A DNA stretch of 64,000 nucleotides. It comes from GCA-002050365 sp964237235 (GTDB lineage Bacteria; Acidobacteriota; Blastocatellia; Pyrinomonadales; Pyrinomonadaceae). The position numbers were made by a program, and so were the translations under genes. The notes under the pieces were generated by a model that saw only the letters and a list, made by a program, of their open reading frames with translations, did no database searches and was not told the origin of the DNA. Location of the stretch: positions 62,001-126,000 of the forward strand of contig CAXSGY010000002.1 of the NCBI GenBank assembly GCA_964237235.1, in the 5' to 3' direction. Below are positions 7,872 through 16,546 of the stretch, piece by piece. Every line of letters starts with the position of its first letter. Positions within the stretch are counted from its first letter, which is position 1.

Positions 7872-7923
7872 AGACGATTTTGTCGCGCCGTCGACCGATT
7901 TATAAAAACTTTCACGTTTGCAA

Positions 7924-8892
7924 ATGAAAATTAATTTTCCCGACCGACTCGAAATTTTTCTGGCTCTCGCGCTTAATCGTCGCGCGCGCGAAAATTCCAT
8001 CAACGAGGATGCGCCGACCCTTTCGGAACAAATGCCCGCGCTGTTCGAATATTTGAGTGCCGCCGAGACGGAAAAGCTCGAGCGAATCTGGCGCGATTAT
8101 CAAAACAAAACCGCGCCGGAAAAATCCGTCTGGCGCGGGCGCGTCATCGCGCTAATCGGCGCGGACGAATTTTTTATTGACGAACAAGTTCATCAATCGC
8201 ACATCAGCGAGGCTTTGAAAAAGGAAATTCCGAGCGTCCGGCGCATCGTCAGACGCTTATTGCCGCCGGATTTTCCGTTTGACCCGAACAGCGCGCACGA
8301 TGATTCGCAAACCTTCGACGCGCCGTTCGAGAAATCCCGTCTGCCGCTCGAAAAAACGGTGCGCCGCGCGTTTGCCAAACATTTCGTGGCGTTGCGCGAC
8401 TTGAAAAAAATCACGGCTTTCGACCGCTTGAGCGGAGCGCAGACGGCGCGTCTGATTCGTCTGAACGGCATCCGCGAAGTGGCGACGGCGTGCGTCCGCA
8501 TCGAAGCGGTCGAAGCGGTCGCCGCGTTTCTGCGAATTTTTTCCGCCGAAGACGCGCAAGCCATCGCCGCGCAGTTAAATGCCTTGCCGAACCTGCCCGA
8601 AGAGCGTTTGATGTTCGCCGAACAGATCGTCCAGGCGACGCTCGAAAGCGAGCCGCAGCCGTCGGCGATGCTCGATTTGCTGGGCATACAGCTGCTCGGC
8701 GTAGTCCTCTACGGCGCGGACGATTGGCAAATCCGTTACGCCAAACAAAAGCTGCCGCTCGAAATCGCGCCGAAATTAGCGGAAATTATTGACGAACGGC
8801 GAATTGAGACGAACGCCAATTTGCGCGAGCAGATTTCGACGGAGATCGAACGGCTCGCCCAAACGCTTCTTCGCGCCAAAAGCAGAAAATAA
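7924..8892 (+). CDS. Probable SctK-like sorting-platform protein (322 aa)
   Basis: The gene lies between sctJ and sctL, the place of sctK (or fliG in flagellar operons). The product is soluble and helical. The second half (GIREVATACVRIEAVEAVAA, FAEQIVQATLE, LLGIQLLGVVLYG) looks like a helical adaptor. No sequence motif proves the family, so the call rests mainly on position and size. SctK would link the SctQ-SctL pods to the inner-membrane ring. ATG at 7924 is chosen over a TTG two codons earlier; neither has a clear ribosome binding site. Confidence 0.5.
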   Translation: MKINFPDRLEIFLALALNRRARENSINEDAPTLSEQMPALFEYLSAAETEKLERIWRDYQNKTAPEKSVWRGRVIALIGADEFFIDEQVHQSHISEALKKEIPSVRRIVRRLLPPDFPFDPNSAHDDSQTFDAPFEKSRLPLEKTVRRAFAKHFVALRDLKKITAFDRLSGAQTARLIRLNGIREVATACVRIEAVEAVAAFLRIFSAEDAQAIAAQLNALPNLPEERLMFAEQIVQATLESEPQPSAMLDLLGIQLLGVVLYGADDWQIRYAKQKLPLEIAPKLAEIIDERRIETNANLREQISTEIERLAQTLLRAKSRK

Positions 8893-8986
8893 ACCGTCCG
8901 CAACGACGGCTTCAACCGTGGAAAAAAGTTTTAATTTTGCCGCGCAGTCACGGCTGTCACCGATACTTTGAACCGTAAAAAAATTT

Positions 8987-9640
8987 ATGAACGAAAATCC
9001 TTTGCTTCCGGCAAATTCCAATATCATCAAAGCCGAAAATACCCGCGTTGATTCGATATTTTTCGGCAGAATTCTTAAACAACAAGTCCTAAACGCTGAA
9101 GAACAAGCCCGCAATATTTTACTCGAAGCGAATCAGGCGGCGATTGATTTAACGGAAACGGCGACCGAAGAAGCGGCGGCGATCCGGCACAACGCCTTTG
9201 AAAACGGGCGCGAAGAAGCCTTACAGGAATTGCTCGAAGACCTTCTGGCGGCGAAGGAAAAACGCGCGTCGGCTCTGCGCGAAATCGAACAGGACGTTTT
9301 AAGACTCGCGGTCAAAATCGCCGAAAAAATCATCGGGCAGGAATTGAAAACCCTCGAAAACGTCCGCGCCGAAATCGTTTTGACCGCGCTGCGGCAAACC
9401 AGACAGCGCGAAATGCTGACGGTGCGCGTCAACGCCGCCGATTTGCCGCTGCTCGAAAAGCTGCGCGAACGGCTCGATGCGTTCGGTAGGGCAAGTTATA
9501 TAGATTTTGTCACCGATCAAACCGTCGGCGCGGGCGGCTGTTTGATCGAAAGCCAATCGGGAACGATTGACGCGCGTCTCGAAACGCAACTGCGCGTTTT
9601 GGAAAAAGCTCTGCTCGCGCAGATTGCCGGCGAAACCTAG
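8987..9640 (+). CDS. sctL: ATPase regulator SctL/FliH (217 aa)
   Basis: Residues 25-110 are a coiled coil rich in Ala/Glu (LNAEEQARNILLEANQAAID). Residues 110-215 match the FliH/SctL C-terminal domain: VLRLAVKIAEKIIGQELKTL, VRVNAADLPLLEKLRE and the V...VGAGGCLIESQSGTIDARL signature shared with V-ATPase subunit E. SctL dimers hold the ATPase SctN to the sorting platform. The 94-nt gap after the SctK-like gene contains no convincing promoter. The ribosome binding site before ATG 8987 is weak. Confidence 0.9.
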   Translation: MNENPLLPANSNIIKAENTRVDSIFFGRILKQQVLNAEEQARNILLEANQAAIDLTETATEEAAAIRHNAFENGREEALQELLEDLLAAKEKRASALREIEQDVLRLAVKIAEKIIGQELKTLENVRAEIVLTALRQTRQREMLTVRVNAADLPLLEKLRERLDAFGRASYIDFVTDQTVGAGGCLIESQSGTIDARLETQLRVLEKALLAQIAGET

Positions 9641-9698
9641 GATTTTTCAGTTTGAAAATTAAATAACGTGAGCGCGAATGTGAAAATTTACGCGCCCT

Positions 9699-10181
9699 TC
9701 AAACTTTGTGAACCTGCGCCAAAGCGCGTGCGCGTTTGACGGCGAGCGTCGTTTCGTCGTTGATGTCAACAAAATTGTCCGCGCGGCGGGCGGCGATTGA
9801 AAGGGCTTTTTCAAAATCCGTCCGCGCCGCCGTCGCGTCGCCTTTGAGCAGATTCGCTTCGCCGCGATTGACTAACGTCACGATGTCGTTTGCTTCGAGC
9901 TTCAAAGCCGCGTTCAGGAAATCGAGTGCTTTGTCGGCGTTTTTCAAACGCAGATACAATGCGCCGAGCGCGGATTGAAAATACGCCGTCGCCGGGGCGA
10001 TTGCCAGCAAGCCTTCAAAAATAACGACGGCTTCGCCGTAACGACCTTGCTGGGCGAGCGAATAAGCGATTTCGGAAATTATTCTGATTTCGTCTTTGTT
10101 CCAATCCGCCGCCGCGCCGAGCGAAATTTGTCCCTCGAGCCATTCGCGCGTCAAATCTTTTTGTTCGGTTGCCATCTGCAT
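9699..10181 (-). CDS. TPR protein resembling class II T3SS chaperones (160 aa)
   Basis: Three tetratricopeptide repeats cover residues 35-130 (ISEIAYSLAQQGRYGEAVVI, YFQSALGALYLRLKNADKAL, VTLVNRGEANLLKGDATAAR). Size and architecture match the SycD/LcrH chaperones that hold translocators before secretion. It sits at the end of a minus-strand run sctS-sctT-sctO. No translocator gene with classic hydrophobic pairs was recognised; the 498-aa protein at 12036 is the nearest candidate client. The start has no strong ribosome binding site; ATG at 10175 is an alternative. Confidence 0.65.
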   Translation of the reverse strand: MQMATEQKDLTREWLEGQISLGAAADWNKDEIRIISEIAYSLAQQGRYGEAVVIFEGLLAIAPATAYFQSALGALYLRLKNADKALDFLNAALKLEANDIVTLVNRGEANLLKGDATAARTDFEKALSIAARRADNFVDINDETTLAVKRARALAQVHKV

Positions 10182-10208
10182 TTCGGAAAAATAAATTCAG
10201 CTTTGATT

Positions 10209-10703
10209 TTAACTCGATTTGTTTCGTTCGTGAAGAAGCGCGCCGATTTCGTCGTTCGTTTTTTGCTCGCGGCGGTTGGCGGCGATTTTTTGTCCGCGCT
10301 GCCAGTTTTCCTTGTGCTTTTCAATCACCTGTAATTCTTTGGTCGCTTCTTTGAGCGCGTCGAGCGCGTCTGCGACTTCCCTTTCGCGGCGTTCAATGGT
10401 TTGCTTCTGCTTTTCAACCGCCGCGAGCAGCTCCGTTTCCTGTTCGCGCAAATCAGTTAAATACTGTTGATGTCCGAGCATTTCGCTGTTTTTCACGCCG
10501 CTCTTCGATTTTTCGAGCATCGCTTGGCGGGCGTTGAACTGCGTTTGCCGGCAATTTTGAACCGCTTCCACGCGCCTGTCTAATTCTTCGACGGCTTGCG
10601 CCAAATTGAGACGGCAGTTCGCCAAATATTGAATTGCGTTTTCCCGCCCGCGCCCGCGCGTTTCGAGTAATCGTTGTAAATTATATTTTTCCTGTTTGGG
10701 CAT
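10209..10703 (-). CDS. sctO: T3SS stalk protein SctO/FliJ-like (164 aa)
   Basis: The product is almost entirely a long coiled coil with the spacing of FliJ/SctO: YNLQRLLETRGRGRENAIQY at the N-terminus, LREQETELLAAVEKQKQTI in the middle, and a charged C-terminus. This subunit sits in the centre of the SctN hexamer and contacts SctV. It lies 25 nt downstream of sctT. The family is poorly conserved, so the call relies on predicted coiled coil, size and neighbours. Confidence 0.75.
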   Translation of the reverse strand: MPKQEKYNLQRLLETRGRGRENAIQYLANCRLNLAQAVEELDRRVEAVQNCRQTQFNARQAMLEKSKSGVKNSEMLGHQQYLTDLREQETELLAAVEKQKQTIERREREVADALDALKEATKELQVIEKHKENWQRGQKIAANRREQKTNDEIGALLHERNKSS

Positions 10704-10728
10704 TGTGGTTGGACATTTCCAAAAAAAA

Positions 10729-11580
10729 TCAATTCGCGCCCGCCATCAAGCGCAACGCGTATTCGAACGCTTTGTAGGATTCGCCGAAAAAATATTCCAT
10801 ACGCATTGCCAGCATCGGCAGAATAACCAGAATGACAAGCAGTCCGACGAGCATTTTGACCGGCATACTTAAAAAGAATACGTTGACCTGCGGCGCGACG
10901 CGGTTGACGATGCCGAAAAATAAATCGGTTAAAAGCAGAGCGATCAGCGCGGGCGCAGCCAGCTGTAAACCGATTGATAAAACGCTCGCCGTCATCAAAG
11001 CGATCAACTCGACGGCGGGCGACCAGCCGCCGCTTATTTTCGGATAGCCGAACGCGGGAATGAATTCGTAGCTTCGCAAAAGCGCGCCGATAAAATAACG
11101 GTGCGCGCCGATGGCGATAAAAATAACAATCGCCAGTTGCAGTTTGAATTGCCCGATTTCAGAAACCTGCGACTGCAATTGCGGCGCGTAAAGCTCGCCG
11201 GTCGTCGCGCCGCGCTGAAAATCAACGATTCGCCCCGCGACCTGCACCGCTTCAAAAACCAGCGACGCGATAAAACCGAGCGTAAAACCGACGAGAACTT
11301 CCTTGGCGAGCAGTCCGATAAAACCGATTGGACCGAAATTGAGCGGTTGATTGACGGGAATCGTCGCTTCGAGCGCAGGATAAAGAATGACAACCAGCGA
11401 CATCGCCGTCGCCACTTTGACGCGTGGCGGAACCGACGCGCCGCCGAAAAACGGCACAATCGAGAAAAACGAAACGAGCCGCCCGAAACTCAAACCGATG
11501 AGAACGAGAAACGTCTGCGGACTCTGCGAAATCTCGAAAATTCGCAAAACCGTTTCCAGTAAGTTGAGAAATTCCTGCAT
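10729..11580 (-). CDS. sctT: T3SS export apparatus protein SctT/FliR (283 aa)
   Basis: A membrane protein with six to seven hydrophobic segments and FliR-family signatures: FGRLVSFFSIVPFFGGASVP, PRVKVATAMSL, LLAKEVLVGFTLGFIASLVF, and GIVNRVAPQVNVFFLSMPVK. With SctR and SctS it forms the export gate in the inner membrane. It follows sctS, separated by a tandem-heptamer palindrome, and precedes sctO. Length matches the family. Confidence 0.95.
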   Translation of the reverse strand: MQEFLNLLETVLRIFEISQSPQTFLVLIGLSFGRLVSFFSIVPFFGGASVPPRVKVATAMSLVVILYPALEATIPVNQPLNFGPIGFIGLLAKEVLVGFTLGFIASLVFEAVQVAGRIVDFQRGATTGELYAPQLQSQVSEIGQFKLQLAIVIFIAIGAHRYFIGALLRSYEFIPAFGYPKISGGWSPAVELIALMTASVLSIGLQLAAPALIALLLTDLFFGIVNRVAPQVNVFFLSMPVKMLVGLLVILVILPMLAMRMEYFFGESYKAFEYALRLMAGAN

Positions 11581-11589
11581 AGCTTGAAA

Positions 11590-11667
11590 GGGAGCAAGGA
11601 TAAGGGATGAGGGATGATAATAATTCCAAAATCATCCCTCATCCCTTATCATCCCTCATCCCTCATT
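11590..11667. repeat. Tandem-heptamer palindrome between sctS and sctT
   Basis: Left arm heptamers GGAGCAA, GGATAAG, GGATGAG, GGATGAT; right arm the complementary ATCATCC, CTCATCC units and a second partial set. The arm overlaps the sctS stop codon. It would fold into a hairpin in RNA or single-stranded DNA. Confidence 0.8.
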
Positions 11668-11932
11668 TCTGCTGGCTGACCTGAATCATTAAATTGAAAA
11701 CGCTCTTGCTGAACGTCGTCAATTGGCTTAGCATAAACGGCGCGGTGATTAAAATCGTTAAAATCGTCGCGATAATTTTCGGCACGAAAGTCAAAGTTTG
11801 TTCCTGAATCTGCGTGAGAGCTTGAAAAAAACTGATGAGCAGCCCGACAATCAAGCTGACGACGAGCGGAAACAGCGAAAGCCAAATCACAAGCCACAAA
11901 GCATCGCGCGCGATATCAACATAGACGTTCAT
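11663..11932 (-). CDS. sctS: T3SS export apparatus protein SctS/FliQ (89 aa)
   Basis: Two membrane segments flank the FliQ-family core ISFFQALTQIQEQTLTFVPK; usual length for the family (86-90). SctS forms part of the export gate. SctR normally adjoins SctS, yet upstream lies an unrelated 498-aa gene on the same strand, so SctR is displaced. GGGGAT lies 5 nt before the start. Confidence 0.95.
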   Translation of the reverse strand: MNVYVDIARDALWLVIWLSLFPLVVSLIVGLLISFFQALTQIQEQTLTFVPKIIATILTILITAPFMLSQLTTFSKSVFNLMIQVSQQK

Positions 11933-12035
11933 TTTTTGATCCCCTTTTCTACCGGTTGAATAATAAAATTTTGCCCGACTTTACACGAAACGGCAAGTTT
12001 TGAATTGTCGCAAATAAATTGGGAAAGTTATTTTT

Positions 12036-13532
12036 CTATGCGAAATCAAGCAGCAGCTGCGAATTAAATTGATTGTCGCCGGCGTGGTTTAATTGAGATT
12101 CGCTTGCCGTCGGAACGGCGTTTTTCGCCGCGCCGAGCCAGCGCAAGCCTTCGTTAATTTCGACTCCGACAACCACGCCGGACACAAAACCGAGAACGCC
12201 GCTGACATCGGTTCCCGCGCCCGGAATGACGCGCCCGATAGCCGCGCTCAACAACGCGGCGGTCGCGCCCGCCGCGAAACCCGCGCGCCGCGCGTCGAAA
12301 TAATTGCCGCTTCCGAAAGCATCGCCGAGGCGCGTTTTTTCCCGCTGTTCGTGTTCGCCGACGTGGGCAAACACGCCGTTAATTAACGCGCCGCCGAGAA
12401 CCACGCCCGTTTCGCGCCGCGTCGCATTATCGCCGGCGGCGAAGAATTTTTCCGTGCTGGGATTATTTAATTTTGAAGTAAGAGCGCGGGCGTTCAAAAT
12501 TTCCGCGCCGTTTGGATTAGTCGCGTTGTTCGGCGTTTTCAAGTTCGCGCTTAACGTTGCGTCGTATGATTTATCAGCTAATACGACGTTTTTCGGAGCT
12601 TCCGCCGTTTTATCGGACGCGGCTGGCAAAACCGTGCCGGAATTGTTCGGTTCGATTGTACGCGCCGTTAGATTTTCCGGGTTTTTTATCTGCGCCGTCG
12701 TTTGCGTCAATGTTTGCGCGGGTAATTTCTCGCCTTGAATCTCGACGGACGGCGTTTGCTTATTTTCGATGTTCGTATTTTCAATCGTCGGCGTTGAAAC
12801 GTGCGCGGCGGACGGCAGTTCCGATGTTTGAAAACGCGCCAGAAAAGCCTCGCGTTCTCCGCGCGGCAAAGTCTCGGCAAACTCGCGCGGCGTTAGATTG
12901 AGCGATTCCATCTGTGAGACGAGTTGGTCAAAATGCGGGATTTGCGATGTTTCTGTTCCGCCTTCAAATTCAACTTCAACAAACCTCGGTTCATTCGTCC
13001 GGGCGAACCGCGCTCCTGCATCTTCCGATTGATTTTGAAAAGAATGGAAAACCGGCGCGTCGTTCTGAAAATCGTTCGTTTGCTCGTCGCCCGAATAATT
13101 TGCGTTGTTCGTGTAGCGGTTCGGCACGTCATTAAACGAAGCATCGTGCGGCGTTTGAAAATTATTTTGGCTTGAATGATTCTCTCTGAAATCGTTCGAT
13201 GCGAAATTTGCGGCGCGATATTCGGAGTTTGATGGCGGAAAATTATCCGGGTCCGAATTTGTTTGGCGAACATTGGCGAAATTTCCGTCGTCGTCGCCGG
13301 TTTGTTCGGTCGTCGGGGGATTTTCGCCCGCAAACGTATCGTTTGTTTGCTGCTGGCGGTCGTTGGCTTGGCGCGTTTGCCATTCGAGATTGAAATAAAC
13401 CGAACCGTGTTCGTTTCCTTGGGAAACAACCGGAGTTTCGGGCATTTCGCCGTCGTCCCGAACGGTCGGTCCGCTTTTGTCGCCTGCCAAAAGCTGTAAA
13501 GTTCTCAGTAATGTATGAATGCCGAAGCTCAT
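12036..13532 (-). CDS. Sigma-28-controlled protein with disordered N-terminus and hydrophobic C-terminal region (498 aa), candidate T3SS substrate
   Basis: Residues 1-370 are rich in Asn, Gln, Thr and Ser with little predicted fold; a short ordered patch lies near 195-235 (FDQLVSQMESLNLTPREFAE). Residues 410-465 are Gly/Ala-rich and hydrophobic (AGFAAGATAALLSAAIGRVI, VLGFVSGVVVGVEINEGL), as in membrane-inserting segments of translocators or Gly-zipper proteins. No family recognised. A perfect sigma-28-type promoter lies 26 nt upstream, AGGAG is near the start, and it heads the sctS-sctT-sctO strand. I infer a secreted substrate, perhaps translocator or effector; this is not proven. Confidence 0.65.
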   Translation of the reverse strand: MSFGIHTLLRTLQLLAGDKSGPTVRDDGEMPETPVVSQGNEHGSVYFNLEWQTRQANDRQQQTNDTFAGENPPTTEQTGDDDGNFANVRQTNSDPDNFPPSNSEYRAANFASNDFRENHSSQNNFQTPHDASFNDVPNRYTNNANYSGDEQTNDFQNDAPVFHSFQNQSEDAGARFARTNEPRFVEVEFEGGTETSQIPHFDQLVSQMESLNLTPREFAETLPRGEREAFLARFQTSELPSAAHVSTPTIENTNIENKQTPSVEIQGEKLPAQTLTQTTAQIKNPENLTARTIEPNNSGTVLPAASDKTAEAPKNVVLADKSYDATLSANLKTPNNATNPNGAEILNARALTSKLNNPSTEKFFAAGDNATRRETGVVLGGALINGVFAHVGEHEQREKTRLGDAFGSGNYFDARRAGFAAGATAALLSAAIGRVIPGAGTDVSGVLGFVSGVVVGVEINEGLRWLGAAKNAVPTASESQLNHAGDNQFNSQLLLDFA

Positions 13533-13557
13533 TTCGCGCGCTTTTCTCCTTACATCA

Positions 13558-13585
13558 ATTATCGGCGATTACGCGGAAAGGTTTC
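13558..13585 (-). promoter_or_regulatory. Sigma-28-type promoter for the 498-aa gene
   Basis: Minus strand GAAAC (13581-13585), 15 nt, CCGATAAT (13558-13565). Predicted start near 13551, 19 nt before the ATG. It could also serve sctS, sctT and sctO downstream. Confidence 0.75.
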
Positions 13586-13767
13586 TTATTAAAAAATCAA
13601 TTGGTCGCTGATTTTTTTCGACGAAATTTCCGACGAAATTACGATTAATTAGCAACATTCCGGGGCAATTTTTTGATTTTGCCTGTTCGGAAATTTCTCT
13701 ATATTTGTTTATCTTCGAGCGAAAAGTTGACGGTCAAAAGCGAACGGCGAAAATCACCGGCAAATTT

Positions 13768-14190
13768 TCAACGCGTAATGAAAAAGCTGTCTAAAATTCG
13801 CTGGAAGTTCGGCAAATATTGATTGAAATTGCCGACGGTCGCCGTGCAGGTGATAACGCAAATTTCTTCGTAAAGCAAAACGAAAAATTGCAACTGTTGC
13901 AGATTCAAGCCGTGCGCCGAAAGCTGTTGGACGATTTCGACCGCTGGTTTGCCGCTCAAAGTCGTGTTTTTTTGTTCGATAATTTTCATTCCCGAAACTT
14001 CTGCCCGCGCGATTTCAAATTGCCGGTAAGCATATTCTTCGACGCTCAACGCCGGGTCAATCGCCTCTTTGGTAATCACCACGTTCGGCGCAAACTCGTT
14101 CGGCGCGGCGGGCGCGACAAACGTAATTATCGAACGGTCTTCCCAATCATTCGGCGTTTCGATTGTAAAATTATTCGATTGATAAAGCAT
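13768..14190 (-). CDS. DcrB/DUF1795-like protein (140 aa)
   Basis: The pattern YQSNNFTIETPNDWEDRS, then ITKEAIDPALSVEEYAYRQ, SGKPAVEIVQQL and a C-terminal FQRILDSFFITR matches the DcrB/DUF1795 fold. No signal peptide, so it may be cytoplasmic. It lies downstream of sctV on the same strand, after a tandem-heptamer palindrome. DcrB-fold proteins occur near other secretion systems as chaperone-like factors; a similar role here is only a guess. ATG at 14190 is preferred because an upstream TTG start would run into the repeat. Confidence 0.65.
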   Translation of the reverse strand: MLYQSNNFTIETPNDWEDRSIITFVAPAAPNEFAPNVVITKEAIDPALSVEEYAYRQFEIARAEVSGMKIIEQKNTTLSGKPAVEIVQQLSAHGLNLQQLQFFVLLYEEICVITCTATVGNFNQYLPNFQRILDSFFITR

Positions 14191-14200
14191 TGTGCTTCGC

Positions 14201-14329
14201 AGGTTCAAGGTTTAAAGTTCAAGGTTTCAGGTGGAAAAAACTACACGTCAAAAATGAATTAGAACGGAATAAAATCAAATACCAATAAAATCATAAATCT
14301 TGAACCTGAAACCTGAAACCTTGAACCTT
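14201..14329. repeat. Tandem-heptamer palindrome downstream of sctV
   Basis: Left arm AGGTTCA, AGGTTTA, AAGTTCA, AGGTTTC (14201-14228); right arm TTGAACC, TGAAACC, TGAAACC, TTGAACC (14300-14327), ending at the sctV stop codon. The 70-nt centre holds no gene. Confidence 0.85.
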
Positions 14330-16504
14330 CTAGCCAGACGGCGCGGTTAGATAATTGTCGAAATTTTCCGCATCGTATTGATTGTTTAAAGGTCGCATCG
14401 AGATTCTGCCGACCGGTTGAATATTCAATTCGGCGGCGAGTTCCTGATACGACAGAACGGTCAATTCGGGAAACTCGAGTTCGACCATTTTACGGACGAA
14501 GCGGCGCACCTCCGCGTCGGTTATGATAATCGGTTTTTGCGCGGTCGGCGGCAAACTCTCGATTTCGCGGCGAATCGCTTCGAGAATATCGTGCGCGATA
14601 TTCGGGTCGAGCGACAGATAAGTGCCGGTCGAAGTGCGCCGGATCGAACCGCGTATGACATCTTCGATTTCCGGGTCGAGCATATGCACGAACAAACTTT
14701 CGCGCACACCGGCGTAGCGAAAAGAAATATAGCGGCGCAGCGAACTGCGGACGTATTCGGTCAATTGCGTCGCATCTTTTTCGACTCGTCCCCATTCGCT
14801 CAACGCTTCGAGAATAGATTTAATGTCGCGAATCGAAATTCCTTCTTGCACGAGACGCTGCAAAACATCGTTGATCTGCGCGATGCTGACGATTTTTTGG
14901 ACTTCTTCGACCAATTTCGGCATTCCGCGGGCGGCGAAGTCGAGATACGCCTGTGTTTCCTGGATGCCGACGAATTCGTGTGCGTAGCGGCGCATCACGC
15001 GCGACAAATGCAGAGTGATGACTTCCGACGGCTCCCAGATTTTCAAACCGGCAATTTCGGCTAATTCCCTCTGCGCGGCGGGAATCCAGCAACCCGGACG
15101 CAAATCCGCAGGGTTGCGGACATCTTCGCCGTTGATGCCGAACACTTGCAGATTTTCCGCCGAATCGTTGACGTAAACGCAATCGGGACGCAGCGAGCCA
15201 TAAACAATCGGCACCTCTTTGACCGCGATAAAATACTGCGTTTCTTCGAGCGGCGCGTCGCCGCTGACGTGTACGAACGGGAGCATCACGCCGAGATCGT
15301 AATAAATCGCCGAACGAAGCTGCGGCAGCTCGTTGCGAAAACGCGAGCCTTCGCGCGTGTTTTTGTCGATGTAGCGCGTGATGCCCGAGCTGACGACGAC
15401 CGCCAGCGGCACGGCAAAGGTCGGCTCCAAATCGTCGCGTCCGCTGGTCATTCCCGATTTCATCGCGCGCTCGGCTTCGACATCGGAAAGGTTTTTCTGT
15501 TTGCGATAAATCAGATACGCCGCGCCGCCGATTACCGCGCTGACGCTGATGAGCGCGAGGCGCGGCATTCCGGGCAAAACCGCCAGCAAAAGCAGCAAGC
15601 CCGACGCGATCCATAAGGGCTTCGGGTTGCCCAGAAGCTGTTCGGCGATGTCCGCGCCGACGTTGGTGGGTTCTTCGGAACTCGCCACGCGCGTGACGAC
15701 GATGCCGGCGGAAAACGTAATTAACACTGACGAAATCAATGCGGCTAAACCGTCGCCGACCGTTAAAATCGTATATTTATGCGCCGCCTCCGCCGGATGC
15801 AAACCGCCGACAATGCCGGTCGCCAAACCGGCGATAATATTAATTATGGCGATAACAATCGTCGCAATCGAATCGCCTTTGATAAACTTCATCGCGCCGT
15901 CCATCGCGCCGTAAAGCTGCGATTCGCGCTGTAATTCCGAACGCATTTTTCTGGCTTGATCCTGCGCGATTAAGCCTGAACGCATATCCGCGTCAATCGA
16001 CATCTGTTTGCCCGGCAGAGCGTCGAGCGTGAACCGCGCCGCGACTTCGGCGACGCGCTCCGCGCCCTTCGCCACGACGATAAACTGGACGACGAGAATC
16101 ATTAAAAACATCACCGCGCCGACGATTAAATTATCGCTCGCCGTTGTTTTGCCGAGCGATTCGATGACTTCGCCCGCGTCGCCGCGTATTAAGATGCTGC
16201 GTGAAACCGAGACGCTTAAACACAAGCGAAATAGAGTAGTTACAAGTAAAATCGTTGGATATGCCGTCAGCTGCAAAGGGCTTGAAATATACAAAGAAGT
16301 TCCAAGAATAATAAAAGCGACGGCGAGATTAAAAACGATTAAGACGGAAATCAAACCGGTCGGAATCGAAATAAAAAACGTGCCGATGGCGAGCATCACG
16401 CCGACCGGAAAAAGCAAATCCGTATGACCGGCGATGACGCGCAAAAAATTTCCGCTCGTGATGTCCCGATAAAATTTGTTGAAGGAGATTGTGGAATTTG
16501 CCAT
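14330..16504 (-). CDS. sctV: T3SS export gate protein SctV/FlhA (724 aa)
   Basis: Residues 20-350 carry eight predicted membrane segments with the FlhA family signature (PTILLVTTLFRLCLSVSVSR, then VQFIVVAKGAERVAEVAARF and LPGKQMSIDADMRSG). The cytoplasmic domain (residues 370-700) forms the nonameric ring that docks chaperone-substrate complexes. Length is typical (about 690-720). ATG at 16504. It is downstream of the FHA-domain SctD-like gene by 42 nt, probably cotranscribed. Confidence 0.97.
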   Translation of the reverse strand: MANSTISFNKFYRDITSGNFLRVIAGHTDLLFPVGVMLAIGTFFISIPTGLISVLIVFNLAVAFIILGTSLYISSPLQLTAYPTILLVTTLFRLCLSVSVSRSILIRGDAGEVIESLGKTTASDNLIVGAVMFLMILVVQFIVVAKGAERVAEVAARFTLDALPGKQMSIDADMRSGLIAQDQARKMRSELQRESQLYGAMDGAMKFIKGDSIATIVIAIINIIAGLATGIVGGLHPAEAAHKYTILTVGDGLAALISSVLITFSAGIVVTRVASSEEPTNVGADIAEQLLGNPKPLWIASGLLLLLAVLPGMPRLALISVSAVIGGAAYLIYRKQKNLSDVEAERAMKSGMTSGRDDLEPTFAVPLAVVVSSGITRYIDKNTREGSRFRNELPQLRSAIYYDLGVMLPFVHVSGDAPLEETQYFIAVKEVPIVYGSLRPDCVYVNDSAENLQVFGINGEDVRNPADLRPGCWIPAAQRELAEIAGLKIWEPSEVITLHLSRVMRRYAHEFVGIQETQAYLDFAARGMPKLVEEVQKIVSIAQINDVLQRLVQEGISIRDIKSILEALSEWGRVEKDATQLTEYVRSSLRRYISFRYAGVRESLFVHMLDPEIEDVIRGSIRRTSTGTYLSLDPNIAHDILEAIRREIESLPPTAQKPIIITDAEVRRFVRKMVELEFPELTVLSYQELAAELNIQPVGRISMRPLNNQYDAENFDNYLTAPSG

Positions 16505-16546
16505 AAGATCAGATTTTTCGCTGAAAAATTTTGAAGCGCGACGCGT

